Origin: JAKAVN01 sp963734845
GTDB taxonomy: Bacteria; Desulfobacterota; Binatia; Binatales; Binataceae
Direction: 5' to 3'
DNA length: 64,000 nucleotides
Assembly: GCA_963734845.1 (NCBI GenBank)
Contig: CAVTIS010000018.1
Location: forward strand, 248,001 to 312,000
Shown: piece by piece, positions 1 through 8,509 of the stretch
How the letters are laid out: every line of letters begins with the position of its first letter
Numbering within the stretch: position 1 is the first letter of the stretch
Notes under the pieces: generated by a model
Seen by the model: only the letters and a program-made list of their open reading frames with translations
The model's database searches: none
What the model was told of the DNA's origin: nothing
Translations under genes and position numbers: made by a program

Positions 1-278
1 GTCGCCGCCGTCGTGCTGGCGATGTTTAATTCGTTCGCTCCGAAGCTTCATCCGATTGCCACGCTTAGCGCTGGCTACGCGACTCGTGGTCAGCCGACGG
101 CTTCACATTAGCTCCTTCTACGAGAAGCGCGCGGTAAGGCACCCTCGACGGCAGCCTGAGCCTGCGGCGCTCGAGAGAAGCAAGGTGTCAACGAAGTGTC
201 AGTATTGTTCGACCGTCAAGATTCACCAACACAGAGGGCCGTCAAAGCACTAGTAAAAATGCCCGAAGCGCATCTCCG

Positions 279-461
279 TCAGGCACTCGTCAGGTCGTTG
301 CTGAGGCCGTTGCCGAGAACGACCACGCCGTTTCCAATGGACTGGTACGCCGCAAACGCGGCTATGCTGAGCGCTGCAAAGATAAGCGCATATTCGGCGA
401 ACGTTTGACCGCAAGCTCCTTCGCGCAATTTGATATAGGCTTTGAGCTGAAGATTGTTCAT
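279..461 (-). CDS. Flp/Fap-type pilin subunit
   Basis: Predicted major subunit of a Tad (type IVc) pilus. The 60-residue product has a short basic leader ending in Gly, then GQTFAEYALIFAALSIAAF: a prepilin-peptidase site with Glu five residues after the cleaved Gly, followed by the hydrophobic helix that packs the pilus core. The length fits Flp pilins. I chose the ATG at 461; in-frame ATGs at 482 and 491 would add 7 or 10 residues. It is the most downstream member of a minus-strand group of TadE/TadG-like genes. No TadA ATPase or TadB/C platform is in the window, so assembly would depend on genes elsewhere. A decayed second Flp pilin lies at 32657. Confidence 0.85.
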   Translation of the reverse strand: MNNLQLKAYIKLREGACGQTFAEYALIFAALSIAAFAAYQSIGNGVVVLGNGLSNDLTSA

Positions 462-491
462 GTGTTTACTTATTCGTTTCATCTTAAACAT

Positions 492-899
492 GCTAATTTC
501 ACGTTATCGATGCTATAAAATTGCACAATTAAGTTATAGAGGTCAAGTCGCGTAAGATTGGGCGACGATGCTGCTCGCGAGAATTCAGAACGGGCCATAA
601 TCTCAAAAACCGACAGACCAACCTAAGCCTTCTACCTTGGCTGCTCACGTGTATGGATGAATCCTAGAGAGGCGAAGGAATGCTGCCTGACAGTAAGGCC
701 ACATGGCCGAGGTTTGCGCCTACCGGAAGGGCGCTCAAGGTAACGATCAGAGCACGGAGTAGCGTTCGCAACTGAAATTTCTCCTATTGGGGAATTAACG
801 CCTGCTAGCACCTTTTCGGCAGTCTATACCGAATGCGAGGCCAAGCATACGGATCACTCTAGGCGTGCTGAAGGAATTGTTGATGGTCCGCGTCTAGTT
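492..899. other. intergenic region upstream of the pilin gene
   Basis: No convincing gene in about 400 bases. The 40 bases just upstream of the pilin (492-535) are AT-rich, with TATAAAATT and TTAAGT stretches, and are a plausible promoter for the pilin separate from the rest of the cluster. This is inference from composition; no clear -35/-10 pair can be assigned. Confidence 0.3.
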
Positions 900-1112
900 T
901 TATGCCGGCTTCTCTACGACGGGCTCTTCGGGAGCAGTCTCAATCATTCTGTAGCTTATCAGTCCAGTGACCGCGCCATCGCCTAGAGCGCGAAGACGAA
1001 AGAATGGTGCTTCACTTTGCGAGCCGCTCTTCACGCTGATGATAGAATGCGGCCGTCCTCGAAACAGCACGGCCGTTCCGGGGAGTACTCTTATCGCTGT
1101 AGACTTGTCCAT
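900..1112 (-). CDS. small uncharacterised protein of the pilus locus
   Basis: A 70-residue soluble protein of unknown function. The ATG at 1112 is preceded by a good GGAGG ribosome site about 7 bases upstream. The sequence alternates hydrophobic and polar residues (GTAVLFRGRPHSIISVKSGS, then FFRLRALGDGAVTGLISYRMI), which suggests a small all-beta fold of SH3/KOW type, and ends in an acidic, proline-rich tail. It sits between the Flp pilin and the short TadG-like gene on the same strand, so it may be co-transcribed with the pilus cluster. No family recognised. Confidence 0.5.
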   Translation of the reverse strand: MDKSTAIRVLPGTAVLFRGRPHSIISVKSGSQSEAPFFRLRALGDGAVTGLISYRMIETAPEEPVVEKPA

Positions 1113-1166
1113 TGTTGAACCTCCGTTCAACACCTCAGAGCGTTGTTGCCGACCAATTTAGAACCA

Positions 1167-1598
1167 TCAAATATCCGGAGTCCCAACAGGCTTTGCGTCT
1201 TGCCGCCATGCGGCTGCCGTCACATTGATATCACGGCCGGGCAATCCCCCCATTGTGAGAACCGCGACATATCCTGGAATCTTGCGGTCAAAGTTGATCT
1301 TCAATCTCGTATTATCCAAAGAGACCTCGGTGAAGATGATCTCGGCCGGTGCAATCCCCTGGCTCACCGCGTATGCGTCGGCCGCGCGTACTGCAGCACG
1401 CGGATTCCCCGGTAGATATTCGGCCCCGATTTTTACCGCCGTGAGTGCCCGCAACTGCAGATTCTTGGCGCTGAGGTAATAATATTCTTTGGCAAACATT
1501 CCGCGCATTGTGAGTTCGGTCGGCAAAACGACCAACGCTACTACAATGAGCATCACGCGGCAGCGAAGTGACAGTTGAATGAATCGTCGATTTGCCAT
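1167..1598 (-). CDS. short TadE/TadG-like membrane-anchored pilus protein
   Basis: The 143-residue product starts with a basic stretch and one hydrophobic helix (VMLIVVALVVLPTELTM, about residues 15-31), followed by a periplasmic segment of about 110 residues. Its layout resembles the N-terminal part of TadE/TadG minor-pilin-like proteins: a membrane helix, an alanine-rich helix (AVRAADAYAVSQG), then beta-rich sequence ending INVTAAA. The ATG overlaps the stop of the upstream HTH gene as TGATG, which points to translational coupling. Homology to TadG is by layout rather than a strong motif. A GTG or ATG further upstream would lie inside the HTH gene, so 1598 is preferred. Confidence 0.55.
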   Translation of the reverse strand: MANRRFIQLSLRCRVMLIVVALVVLPTELTMRGMFAKEYYYLSAKNLQLRALTAVKIGAEYLPGNPRAAVRAADAYAVSQGIAPAEIIFTEVSLDNTRLKINFDRKIPGYVAVLTMGGLPGRDINVTAAAWRQDAKPVGTPDI

Positions 1599-1795
1599 CA
1601 GCAGAGGTCTCTTCGAGTCTCGGTCTTGATCTGATCGAGCTGCCACTGTTTGATCGTTTCCAGACTGAACCGCCAATCGCTACCAATGCGGAAGGCCGGC
1701 AACTTGCGCTGCTTGAGCATGCGATAAATTGTAGTCTTGTGAACTCGCAGATATTCCGACAATTCATCGACGGTTATATATTTGTCTCGCGTCAT
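1598..1795 (-). CDS. excisionase-family helix-turn-helix DNA-binding protein
   Basis: A 65-residue MerR/excisionase-type winged helix protein. The segment ITVDELSEYLRVHKTTIYRM carries the typical (T)VxELAxYLxVxxxTIYRxLK helix-turn-helix, followed by LPAFRIGSDWRF, the wing that follows in this family. Such proteins act as small regulators or recombination directionality factors. No integrase lies nearby; the gene is embedded in a Tad-like pilus cluster and shares a TGATG overlap with the next gene. A local regulatory role in pilus expression is therefore more likely than excision, but that is inference. Confidence 0.8.
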   Translation of the reverse strand: MTRDKYITVDELSEYLRVHKTTIYRMLKQRKLPAFRIGSDWRFSLETIKQWQLDQIKTETRRDLC

Positions 1796-1838
1796 GTGAG
1801 GTCATTCCACCGGTCACGATTTCCGATTCACCATTTTA

Positions 1839-2294
1839 TTAACCACTCAGGGAGTAGGATCGAGGAGCATGCTTGGCCAAATACTCACGCAAAGTTGCCA
1901 CGCCGCAATCGCGAGCTGCACTCTTCGAACCTCCGGACGATGCTTGCTGCGCATACCAATGCCCCGTTGCTAGCCGGATAACGACAACCACGCCGTTTCC
2001 TAACGAGGCGCTGCCACGCCCTCCAAATCGATCTAAAGCGATGCCAAATTCGGCAAGCAAGTGCTCCCAATAGACCCAGGTCATTCGATTACGCTGATTA
2101 GCGACAGGGCGGAGATCCTCTTTTCCGATCGAATACCGCTTCATCAGAGCCCCGACCAGGCGACTCGCGGTTTCCGCCTCAGCTATGGAGGCTCCGTTTT
2201 CCGGAACGAGTCGCTGCAAGAGACGAATTTTTCTCAGTGCGTCTTCAACTCTCATCGCTTGATCGCTCAGCCGGCAGTTAGTCGAATTGGACAC
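1839..2294 (-). CDS. DUF2786-like protein
   Basis: A 151-residue cytoplasmic protein. The N-terminal third (residues 14-60) fits the DUF2786 pattern: a helix with regularly spaced Arg/Leu, a loop rich in Glu/Ala (ASIAEAETASRLVGALMKRY), then a hydrophobic helix. Function is unknown in this family. The remainder (GNGVVVVIRLATGHWYAQQA) is not recognised. The GTG at 2294 lies 15 bases after the TadG-like stop; an ATG at 2255 is an alternative start that begins exactly at the domain. It is part of the minus-strand pilus cluster. Confidence 0.55.
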   Translation of the reverse strand: MSNSTNCRLSDQAMRVEDALRKIRLLQRLVPENGASIAEAETASRLVGALMKRYSIGKEDLRPVANQRNRMTWVYWEHLLAEFGIALDRFGGRGSASLGNGVVVVIRLATGHWYAQQASSGGSKSAARDCGVATLREYLAKHAPRSYSLSG

Positions 2295-2309
2295 CCTGTG
2301 CCTGAGGCC

Positions 2310-3518
2310 CTATTGCGACAGGCGAAGCAGGATTTCCGAAGCGATGGTCTGAAACACTCCTTGCAAATCGGCCGCGGTAGCTGCGAACACCGCTTGTCCC
2401 ACGGGTTCGTTGGGATCAAACGTGGAACTCGCCGGGTCGTTGGCGACCTGTTGCAGAAACGCCTGGCTGATCTTGTCTCCCAGGCCGATCGAGTAAATCG
2501 CTATACCCTGAGCACGCATGCTGTTGGCCACTTGAACCGCGCGATACATCGCGTCGTTGGCAATGTTGGTCTGGGTGAGCGATACGGACCCTCCGGTCAT
2601 CTGTGACGGAAAACTGGTCGCCCCACAGCTGCGCGTGTTGCCGTTAGTCGGATCCATGAAGGAGATCCCGCTGCACCAGCCCACGGCCGCCTCGGGCGGC
2701 GCGCATCCGCCAAAGTTGAGCAGGGTGGATGGAGGACAATTTAAAGTATTCTGGACGGTGTTAGCCCAGCCGTCGGTAAAAAAGACGGCCACTTTGACCA
2801 CGTTTGCCCCCGCCGCCACAGCGACGCCGTTGATCTGGCTCTGTCCGTCCAACAGGCCCCCTTGCGAATAGGTGGCGCCCCCGAAGGCCATCTTGTTGAC
2901 TGCTTTGGTTATGGGATTCAGGAAATTCGTGCCCATTTTCACATCAACGCTCGAGATCGAGGAGAAGCTGATGTCCGCGATCAGGTCGTTGTTATTGTCG
3001 AAGTAGGTAAGAAAATTCTCGACGGCGGGTGGAAGCGCCTGCGCCCCGCCGTTGTTGTTCATGGAGCCCGATCGGTCCAGGACTACCGACATGATTAACT
3101 TGGGACGGGTCGCCTGAGCGTTGGAAGTGATCTTCAAAGTCTTAAGTCCTGACAGCACGCGGAGGAACAACGTATTGATCGAGGTGGTGGCGCTGACGTT
3201 TATTACCGTGTTGTTATTCGCGTCCGCGGTGATCGCGACGTTGAGCACCGGAGGACTGAGATCGCGCCCGATGCCTGAGCCATAGTTGGTATTGAACGCG
3301 CTTTGAGCGATCGCCGTGGCCTGGGCCTGCCCTTGACTGACGTTGCGCATGGCCGCAAGCGCAGCTGCATCGACCGCCTTGGAGAGGTTCGCCCGCGTGA
3401 CGAAGGCAAACCCCAGATCGACTCCAAGGCCCAGGAAGGCAATGAGAACGGGCAAACTAAGCGCAAACAACAGGAAGATTTGCGCACGCGCGTGTCGCTG
3501 GTTGCTGGGTAGTCGCAA
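2310..3518 (-). CDS. TadG-like protein with von Willebrand factor A domain
   Basis: A 402-residue inner-membrane-anchored protein. An N-terminal basic segment precedes one hydrophobic helix (IFLLFALSLPVLIAFLGLGV, residues 14-33) and the TadE/G-like motif NLSKAVDAAALAAMRN. From about residue 140 a von Willebrand A domain begins with the MIDAS sequence LDRSGSM, which binds a divalent metal; a later FFTDG matches the conserved Asp loop. TadG-like proteins are thought to act as minor pilins or adhesion/assembly factors of Tad pili. It starts with TTG, supported by a GGAGG site 9 bases upstream. It follows two TadE-like genes with short gaps, which suggests one operon. Confidence 0.88.
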   Translation of the reverse strand: MRLPSNQRHARAQIFLLFALSLPVLIAFLGLGVDLGFAFVTRANLSKAVDAAALAAMRNVSQGQAQATAIAQSAFNTNYGSGIGRDLSPPVLNVAITADANNNTVINVSATTSINTLFLRVLSGLKTLKITSNAQATRPKLIMSVVLDRSGSMNNNGGAQALPPAVENFLTYFDNNNDLIADISFSSISSVDVKMGTNFLNPITKAVNKMAFGGATYSQGGLLDGQSQINGVAVAAGANVVKVAVFFTDGWANTVQNTLNCPPSTLLNFGGCAPPEAAVGWCSGISFMDPTNGNTRSCGATSFPSQMTGGSVSLTQTNIANDAMYRAVQVANSMRAQGIAIYSIGLGDKISQAFLQQVANDPASSTFDPNEPVGQAVFAATAADLQGVFQTIASEILLRLSQ

Positions 3519-3539
3519 GGGAGTGATCCTCCGCGGGTC

Positions 3540-4076
3540 TTAGAAATACGCCACTTGATACAAGGTCGACGGCATGGCGGACTTGAGCAAATTCTTAATC
3601 GGGGTTATCGGCTGGTAGGAGTAAAATATCTCCGTTATGTAGATCGTCTGGCCTGGCTGCAGCATGGCGGCGGCCGACGCTGGCACGGTCGCCCTGTTCC
3701 CCACTCCCTTCCCCACTTTGCTGGCTTTCGAGACATTTCCCTGCGAGACCTGGTCGGTAATTGTTAAAACCCGGTTAATGTTGGTGACCGAAGTGATGAT
3801 CACTTCCCCATTGCTGTTCAAATTCATCGCAGAATCTCCCGCAATCACGGCCGCGGCAGAATCGGACAAACTGGTCCCGCGCGATGCCAGATTGGACCCT
3901 TGCCTGGACAGTCCCGCCATAACCTGGACGTCGTGAATGGCCCGACTGAAGTCGATCACCATGCTAAAGATCACCAGCATCAGAGTTGCGATGAGCGCAA
4001 ACTCCATCGCCGCCTGACCAGATTCGGCAGCTACGATCCTTGTGCACGCTGAACCGGAACGCCGTGAGTGTTTCAT
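3540..4076 (-). CDS. TadE-like pilus assembly protein
   Basis: A 178-residue protein with the TadE signature: ESGQAAMEFALIATLMLVIF near residue 20, i.e. a Glu-containing prepilin-like junction followed by one membrane helix. The rest is periplasmic, with NRVLTITDQV and a C-terminal ITEIFYSYQPITPIKNL typical of TadE-like pseudopilins. The start at 4076 puts it 13 bases after the preceding TadE-like gene. A longer reading upstream would overlap that gene. Likely acts with the neighbouring TadE and TadG proteins as minor pilins of a Tad-type pilus. Confidence 0.82.
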   Translation of the reverse strand: MKHSRRSGSACTRIVAAESGQAAMEFALIATLMLVIFSMVIDFSRAIHDVQVMAGLSRQGSNLASRGTSLSDSAAAVIAGDSAMNLNSNGEVIITSVTNINRVLTITDQVSQGNVSKASKVGKGVGNRATVPASAAAMLQPGQTIYITEIFYSYQPITPIKNLLKSAMPSTLYQVAYF

Positions 4077-4089
4077 GACGCGTCTCCAG

Positions 4090-4533
4090 TTACTTGGTAT
4101 TGGCAGGGGGGAAAGGTTCATTTTTGAAGGTGGCGCTCGACGTAAAAGTGTACATTCCATTTGGAAAGCCGCGTGCAATGATCGGCGTCATAAGCTTCAG
4201 GTTGGTGGTAACCGAGACCGTGACCGTGTCGCCTGGCCCCCCTGCGCTGCCCTTGCCGCCCCTCAAGCTCGAAATCTGAGTACTCGCTATCTGCGTACCA
4301 AACGCCGCCTGCTGAACAGCCGCGATGATGGAATTCACGCGTGAAAGAGACTGTCCAGGATTTTTCGGATCCGGGAGATGATTCCCCGTTGAAGCAAACC
4401 GGCCAGCCTCCTGCACCGCGTTTTCAATTTCCATTTCCACGAAGAACAGGCGTCCAAAATCGAACACCGCGAAAATCAAAAAGAAAAACAATGGGGCGAC
4501 CAGAAGAAATTCGACCATCGCTTGGGCCTTCAT
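4090..4533 (-). CDS. TadE-like pilus assembly protein (first gene of the cluster)
   Basis: A 147-residue protein beginning MKAQAMVEFLLVAPLFFFLI: a TadE-type junction (Glu eight residues in) and a membrane helix, then the typical EIENAVQEAGRFASTGN helix and a beta-rich periplasmic tail. This is the canonical TadE domain order. The ATG at 4533 begins directly before the domain; an in-frame ATG at 4569 adds 12 residues. It heads a run of same-strand genes down to the Flp pilin, and the AT-rich stretch just upstream (4600-4760) is the best promoter candidate for the cluster. Confidence 0.85.
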   Translation of the reverse strand: MKAQAMVEFLLVAPLFFFLIFAVFDFGRLFFVEMEIENAVQEAGRFASTGNHLPDPKNPGQSLSRVNSIIAAVQQAAFGTQIASTQISSLRGGKGSAGGPGDTVTVSVTTNLKLMTPIIARGFPNGMYTFTSSATFKNEPFPPANTK

Positions 4534-5125
4534 GCGTCCGCCGCCTGAGGTTGAGCATTTTGAAACCATCGGATTATGCAGCAGCCCTCTCTTCGAAATC
4601 TTTAGCGCAATCAGTTTAATTACTGCTTTATTAGCGTAATTCAGCTGTTGTAAAGCTATTTCATCTTTATTCTGCTGTCAAGACCTCATGCAAGCTTTAT
4701 TAGGCAGAACAGTCTCACCGTTGCCTGGCGCACTCTCATGAACTTTTAAGAAGGAATCTTAGAATTTACGGCGTTGGACGCAGAAAAGGGGGACTTTGTC
4801 TAGATGCAACCGGATAACCGTGCTTCCTCAGCTCTCGCCAGAGTACGCCGCCAGGGACAGCGCTCGACGTAATGATCATCGCGCGGCGTTGATCGACGCT
4901 CGACCTTAGAGTGCGTCTGTAGGCGCCGCCCTTAGAAGGTGTTTTTTGCCTTTCGGCGATGTGCACGACTTCGCGACCATTCCGCGCGAGCGCGCGGTTG
5001 TCGGTATTCATCGTGACGCTGGATGGAGCGGGTGCCTTAACCGGGCGAAGACCAAGGGTGAGTCGAATGCTTCATTCGCTATTAGCACGCAAGCTTCTAA
5101 TGTACCGATGGTAAGACATCTTAGC
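4534..5125. promoter_or_regulatory. upstream region of the pilus cluster
   Basis: The segment 4600-4760 is clearly more AT-rich than its surroundings (for example TTTAATTACTGCTTTATTAG) and lies directly upstream of the leftward pilus genes, so it probably holds their promoter. I cannot assign -35/-10 boxes with confidence. A minus-strand reading frame of 81 residues (4766-5011) has no recognisable domain and weak start context; I do not call it a gene. Confidence 0.3.
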
Positions 5126-5440
5126 CCCCAAGGGCTCATTGTCGATCGCGACGCCGCCAACGCACGGGGTCGGCACCTGGCTGCGCGAGGTCGGACGCGC
5201 GCATGCCGCGACCGCCGGTGGAAGTCCCGCGATAAGACTCGAGTAGGAACGCAAGCCACTGCAGCCGCAGCTCGCACCCCGAACAGGAGTGATTTAATTC
5301 GGGCGAAACTCCAGCTCCGCCGCTTGGTGGTTATTAGCATTCGCTGAGCGCGATGAGCATCCCAGCACTAGCGGGTGCCCGAGCTGTGCAATGAATGCCG
5401 GCTTGGATGGAAGGCACCTTTCGATCACCGACTTCGAGGA
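5126..5440 (+). pseudogene. remnant of an IS21-type element (istA end and istB start)
   Basis: The stretch 5130-5235 matches the istA 3' region seen again at 31370-31480: it encodes the broken equivalent of KVDRETANARVGTWLREV, interrupted by frameshifts and substitutions. About 150 bases further, GAGCTGTGCAATGA at 5380 matches the istB start at 31660 (IELCNELRLGG). The order istA end then istB start is that of an intact IS21 element, but both are unreadable. A 49-residue frame starting at 5391 falls inside this remnant and is therefore not called. Confidence 0.7.
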
Positions 5441-5650
5441 GCTGCGAAACGACCAGTCAGGACTTCTGTTCGCAATTCCCTCTGAAAAGGACGGCGAGCT
5501 CCGTTCGTACGCTGCGGTAAGCTGTCTCTGTCCAGCTTAAGCATCGCCTATTTAATATATTTCACTGTTAATTTGTATTTATCTCCTTTTGAGTGTAAAT
5601 CCTATCTAACCGGCTGATATGCAAATCGAGCCGTTCCGAGAGAGGTCTAC

Positions 5651-7111
5651 ATGTCCTATAATCGTCATTTGCGTGGTCTAGCTCTATTCGAGAAGACTAT
5701 GTTCGGCTTTGAACCAGCGCAAAGAATCCCCGCGAAGTCTGCAAAAGATACTGCAGATCGTCCCAGCCCGCCGACCGCAGATTTGGCTCAACGTGCAGCT
5801 ACTTTCGAAGAAATCGACATTCGTGCGGCACTCTGCGCGCGACCTCAGCGAGCGCCCGACTACGAGGGGGAGCATCGGGCAATTGAGGTGCTCGCCGCCG
5901 AAATGGCAACGAACCCGCGCAACATGCTTCAGAAACTGGCGGAGACCGCCGTTGAGCTCTGCCGGGCCGATACTGCCGGAGTCAGTATATTGAAGGGCGA
6001 CGTCTTTCGCTGGGAGGCTCTCGCTGGAGTGTTCGCCTCCTATCGAGGCTCGACGATGTCTCGAAACGCCAGCCCCTGCGGCGTGTGTATCGATCAGAAT
6101 GCCACTCAACTGATGCATCTGCCGGATCGCTGCTTTCCAGCACTCGCGACCGATCCGCCCTTCGTGGAAGCGTTACTTATACCGTTTCACGACCACGGCA
6201 AGCCGGTTGGAACGGTTTGGATCGTAGCCCACAACTTCGAGCGGAAATTTGATCAAGAGGACGAGCGCATCGTGCGCACACTCGCACAGCTCGCCTCAGC
6301 GGGGTGGCAACTGTGGCAAGGGTCCGAACGCTCAGCGGAGTCGGTCCGGCACAAGGACGAATTTCTGGCCATGCTCGCTCATGAGTTCAGGAATCCACTG
6401 GCCGCGATCATAAGCGCGCATGAATTGGCGCTGAATATTAGTGGCGACGACGCCTACTTGCCGCGAACCAATCTTCCGCAGGCAGGGCTTGTGCGAGCGG
6501 ATCTTCTTCAGGCCAATCTTTTGCAAGCTGTGGACGTCGTGGGAAGGCAGGCTCGCCATTTATCGCGAATGGTCGATGATCTGATGGACCTATCCCGCAT
6601 TCGTCGCGGTCAGCTGGAAGTCCACAAGGAGCCGGTTGAACTTAGAGGGATCGTTGACCAAGCCATAGAGGCGACGCATCCTCAGTTCGAAAGTCGTCGG
6701 CATCGGCTGTCCGTTCGAATTGCGGACGAGCCGATTCGTATCAACGGAGACCCGGGTCGGCTGGTTCAACTCTTGTCGAATCTCTTGGACAACGCGGCGA
6801 AGTACACTCCCAAAGGCGGTGAGATCTCGATTGCAGCGGAATGTGCGGAAGATAACGTTTGCATCAGGGTTCAGGATAACGGAATCGGGCTCTCCAAGGA
6901 TCGAATCGAAGGCATTTTCGACCTCTACACCCAGCTCAATGAGTCGCCAAAACCCGCCGCAATGGGTATGGGCCTTGGATTGACCCTGGTACGCAATTTG
7001 GCGGAAATGCACGGCGGCGTCGTCGAAGCGGCGAGCGAGGGACTTGGCAAAGGCAGTGAATTCCTGGTCCGATTACCGCTCAAACTCAGGTTTTCGGAGA
7101 ACCAACGATAA
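5651..7111 (+). CDS. GAF-domain sensor histidine kinase
   Basis: A soluble two-component sensor kinase of 486 residues with no membrane segment, so it senses a cytoplasmic signal. After a low-complexity N-terminus, residues about 80-225 form a GAF domain (AVELCRADTAGVSIL, CGVCIDQNATQLM, ALLIPFHDHGKPVGTVWIVA). The HisKA domain starts at LAHEFRNPLAAI with phospho-acceptor His244. The ATPase domain shows the N-box (Asn381 in SNLLDNAAKY), G1 (Asp409 in QDNGIGL) and G2 (MGMGLGLTLVRNLAEMHGG). An unusual insert of about 28 residues splits the two HisKA helices (residues 266-293). No response regulator is adjacent, so the partner is unknown. Start ATG at 5651 follows GAGAGAGGT. Confidence 0.93.
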   Translation: MSYNRHLRGLALFEKTMFGFEPAQRIPAKSAKDTADRPSPPTADLAQRAATFEEIDIRAALCARPQRAPDYEGEHRAIEVLAAEMATNPRNMLQKLAETAVELCRADTAGVSILKGDVFRWEALAGVFASYRGSTMSRNASPCGVCIDQNATQLMHLPDRCFPALATDPPFVEALLIPFHDHGKPVGTVWIVAHNFERKFDQEDERIVRTLAQLASAGWQLWQGSERSAESVRHKDEFLAMLAHEFRNPLAAIISAHELALNISGDDAYLPRTNLPQAGLVRADLLQANLLQAVDVVGRQARHLSRMVDDLMDLSRIRRGQLEVHKEPVELRGIVDQAIEATHPQFESRRHRLSVRIADEPIRINGDPGRLVQLLSNLLDNAAKYTPKGGEISIAAECAEDNVCIRVQDNGIGLSKDRIEGIFDLYTQLNESPKPAAMGMGLGLTLVRNLAEMHGGVVEAASEGLGKGSEFLVRLPLKLRFSENQR

Positions 7112-7300
7112 TCGCGAAAATGGCACATCTTCTGAAACGTTTGACCGCGCGAAGCTCGTGCAAAACCAGGCAAATTGCGGCGGTTAGATGACAGAAACGG
7201 AAAAGCCGGCATACCGCGCCAGATTCGAGCACTGCATACCCCTTGCGCGTCGCACGACAAAGCGTAGTTTATGGTTGCAGTCAACGTTTAGGCTCGGAAA

Positions 7301-7322
7301 TGATCGCATATGAATGCGATCA
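7301..7322. promoter_or_regulatory. 9-bp perfect palindrome (operator or hairpin)
   Basis: TGATCGCAT and its exact reverse complement ATGCGATCA are separated by ATGA. The site lies about 190 bases after the kinase stop and upstream of a decayed secreted-protein gene. It has no T-run, so it is not a classical terminator. An operator-like site or a chance palindrome are both possible. Confidence 0.35.
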
Positions 7323-7399
7323 GATGGACTGTACATAACGCGCACGCAAGCGAGGATTAAAGTAGAAATACAGACCCAAGGGCGCGAGCAATCTTTCGC

Positions 7400-7900
7400 G
7401 TTACCTTTGTCGCGGTGACTTCGTTAGTCTGGGCGGCTGTTCCTTTAGCGCTCAAGTCGCGGGATCGTGAGGAACGCCGAGGACGGCTCGGTAGTCCAAA
7501 ATGTGCGAAGTTCTGGCCTTCGGTACTTCAGGCAACACCGTGGGGCAAGGGCTTACCGGACCCAAAGGTCAGTATCTGATAGACAAGCTTCCGAACGGGC
7601 AGTGTCTTTAAGCTCGATCCGCTGAACACCGCATTCTAGCCGGGCGAGGGAACCGGATATCTCGGTGACAAAGGATTGACCGTCGATTGGAAAGTGTCAC
7701 CGAATGCCGACGCTATTGACGACGTGCTCCCCGGCATCGGGACCGCTGGTGGAATACCGGGATGGGCAATCACAGCGGCTTCCGGGCTCTTTGTTGTTGG
7801 TAGCACCCTAGGCGGCCTGGGGGCCGGCGGGGAGATTTTCGAAGGAGGGTTTGGCGGCCACCATAATTACCACAAACCTATGATCAGCCCGTCTGAATGA
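7400..7900 (+). pseudogene. decayed secreted protein with carboxypeptidase-regulatory-like domain
   Basis: Joining frames gives a coherent protein. A signal-peptide-like hydrophobic run (VAVTSLVWAAVPLAL, around 7405-7450) is followed by EVLAFGTSGNTVGQGLTGPKG and YLIDKLPNG, the pattern of a carboxypeptidase-regulatory or prealbumin-like beta-sandwich. In another frame come FKLDPLNTAF, an in-frame stop, GYLGDKGLTVDWKVSPNA and finally a glycine-rich hydrophobic C-terminal segment (AITAASGLFVVGSTLGG). At least two frameshifts and one stop break it. The intact form would be exported, perhaps anchored at its C-terminus. Confidence 0.55.
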
Positions 7901-8058
7901 GGTCAACCGCGAAGAACGTTCGTGATATACCTAAGCGTCCCGGGAATCGCGACACCGAGGCCATTTGACAAAGGCGCGAGGACCGACCGGCGCGATAGCC
8001 GCATGCGCGCTTAAACTGACGGAAGGATTTCCCCATTACAAAGGAAAGATACTCATCC

Positions 8059-8400
8059 GTGGCCAACGAAGGGACGATTCGCCGCAAGCAGCGTCTCCTA
8101 GCGATGGAGTTGGAAAGATATTTCGGTCAGACGTGCCCTGAACTCACCGCGAAATGGAACTTGGCGATCCCTGGCTTGCAACCCTCGCTTCGTCGAGAAC
8201 TGACTCGCCGCCTGCAGGACTTTGAGCGGGTCACCAACCTAGTGAATCGGGAGTTGATTGCGGCCTATGGATCAGCGACGGCCAAGGGTGAATCGGCGGA
8301 AAGCGTACTGGATCGCGCCCTCGCCGCACTGGAGCGTCTTACGGAAGTTGCCGATGATCTGAACCGCATGGTTAACGAGTTGCTCGCCAAAAATCGTTAA
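8059..8400 (+). CDS. uncharacterised small helical protein
   Basis: A 113-residue, charged, predominantly helical protein with no membrane segment and no recognised domain. The C-terminal part (SVLDRALAALERLTEVADDLNRMVNELL) shows heptad-like hydrophobic spacing, so a coiled coil or helical bundle is likely. It begins with GTG; an ATG at 8104 is an alternative. It stands alone between a decayed gene and a decayed beta-helix gene on the opposite strand. No function can be assigned. Confidence 0.5.
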   Translation: MANEGTIRRKQRLLAMELERYFGQTCPELTAKWNLAIPGLQPSLRRELTRRLQDFERVTNLVNRELIAAYGSATAKGESAESVLDRALAALERLTEVADDLNRMVNELLAKNR

Positions 8401-8509
8401 CGGCATTGAGAGAGTGGCTAACAGCTCAAAGAGCAGCTGAAAGCCAGTGCGTGAGCGGGTTTTTCAAATTCGCTCACGGCGATGGTTTCGGGGGACGCAG
8501 ATTCGTCTA

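Noticed and set aside
4766..5011. Minus-strand frame of 81 residues upstream of the pilus cluster
   Set aside because: No recognisable domain, weak start context and no homology-like pattern; it lies in the probable promoter region.
5391..5540. Plus-strand frame of 49 residues starting MNAGLDGRHL
   Set aside because: It overlaps the decayed start of istB in the IS21 remnant, so its apparent coding quality is inherited from the transposon.
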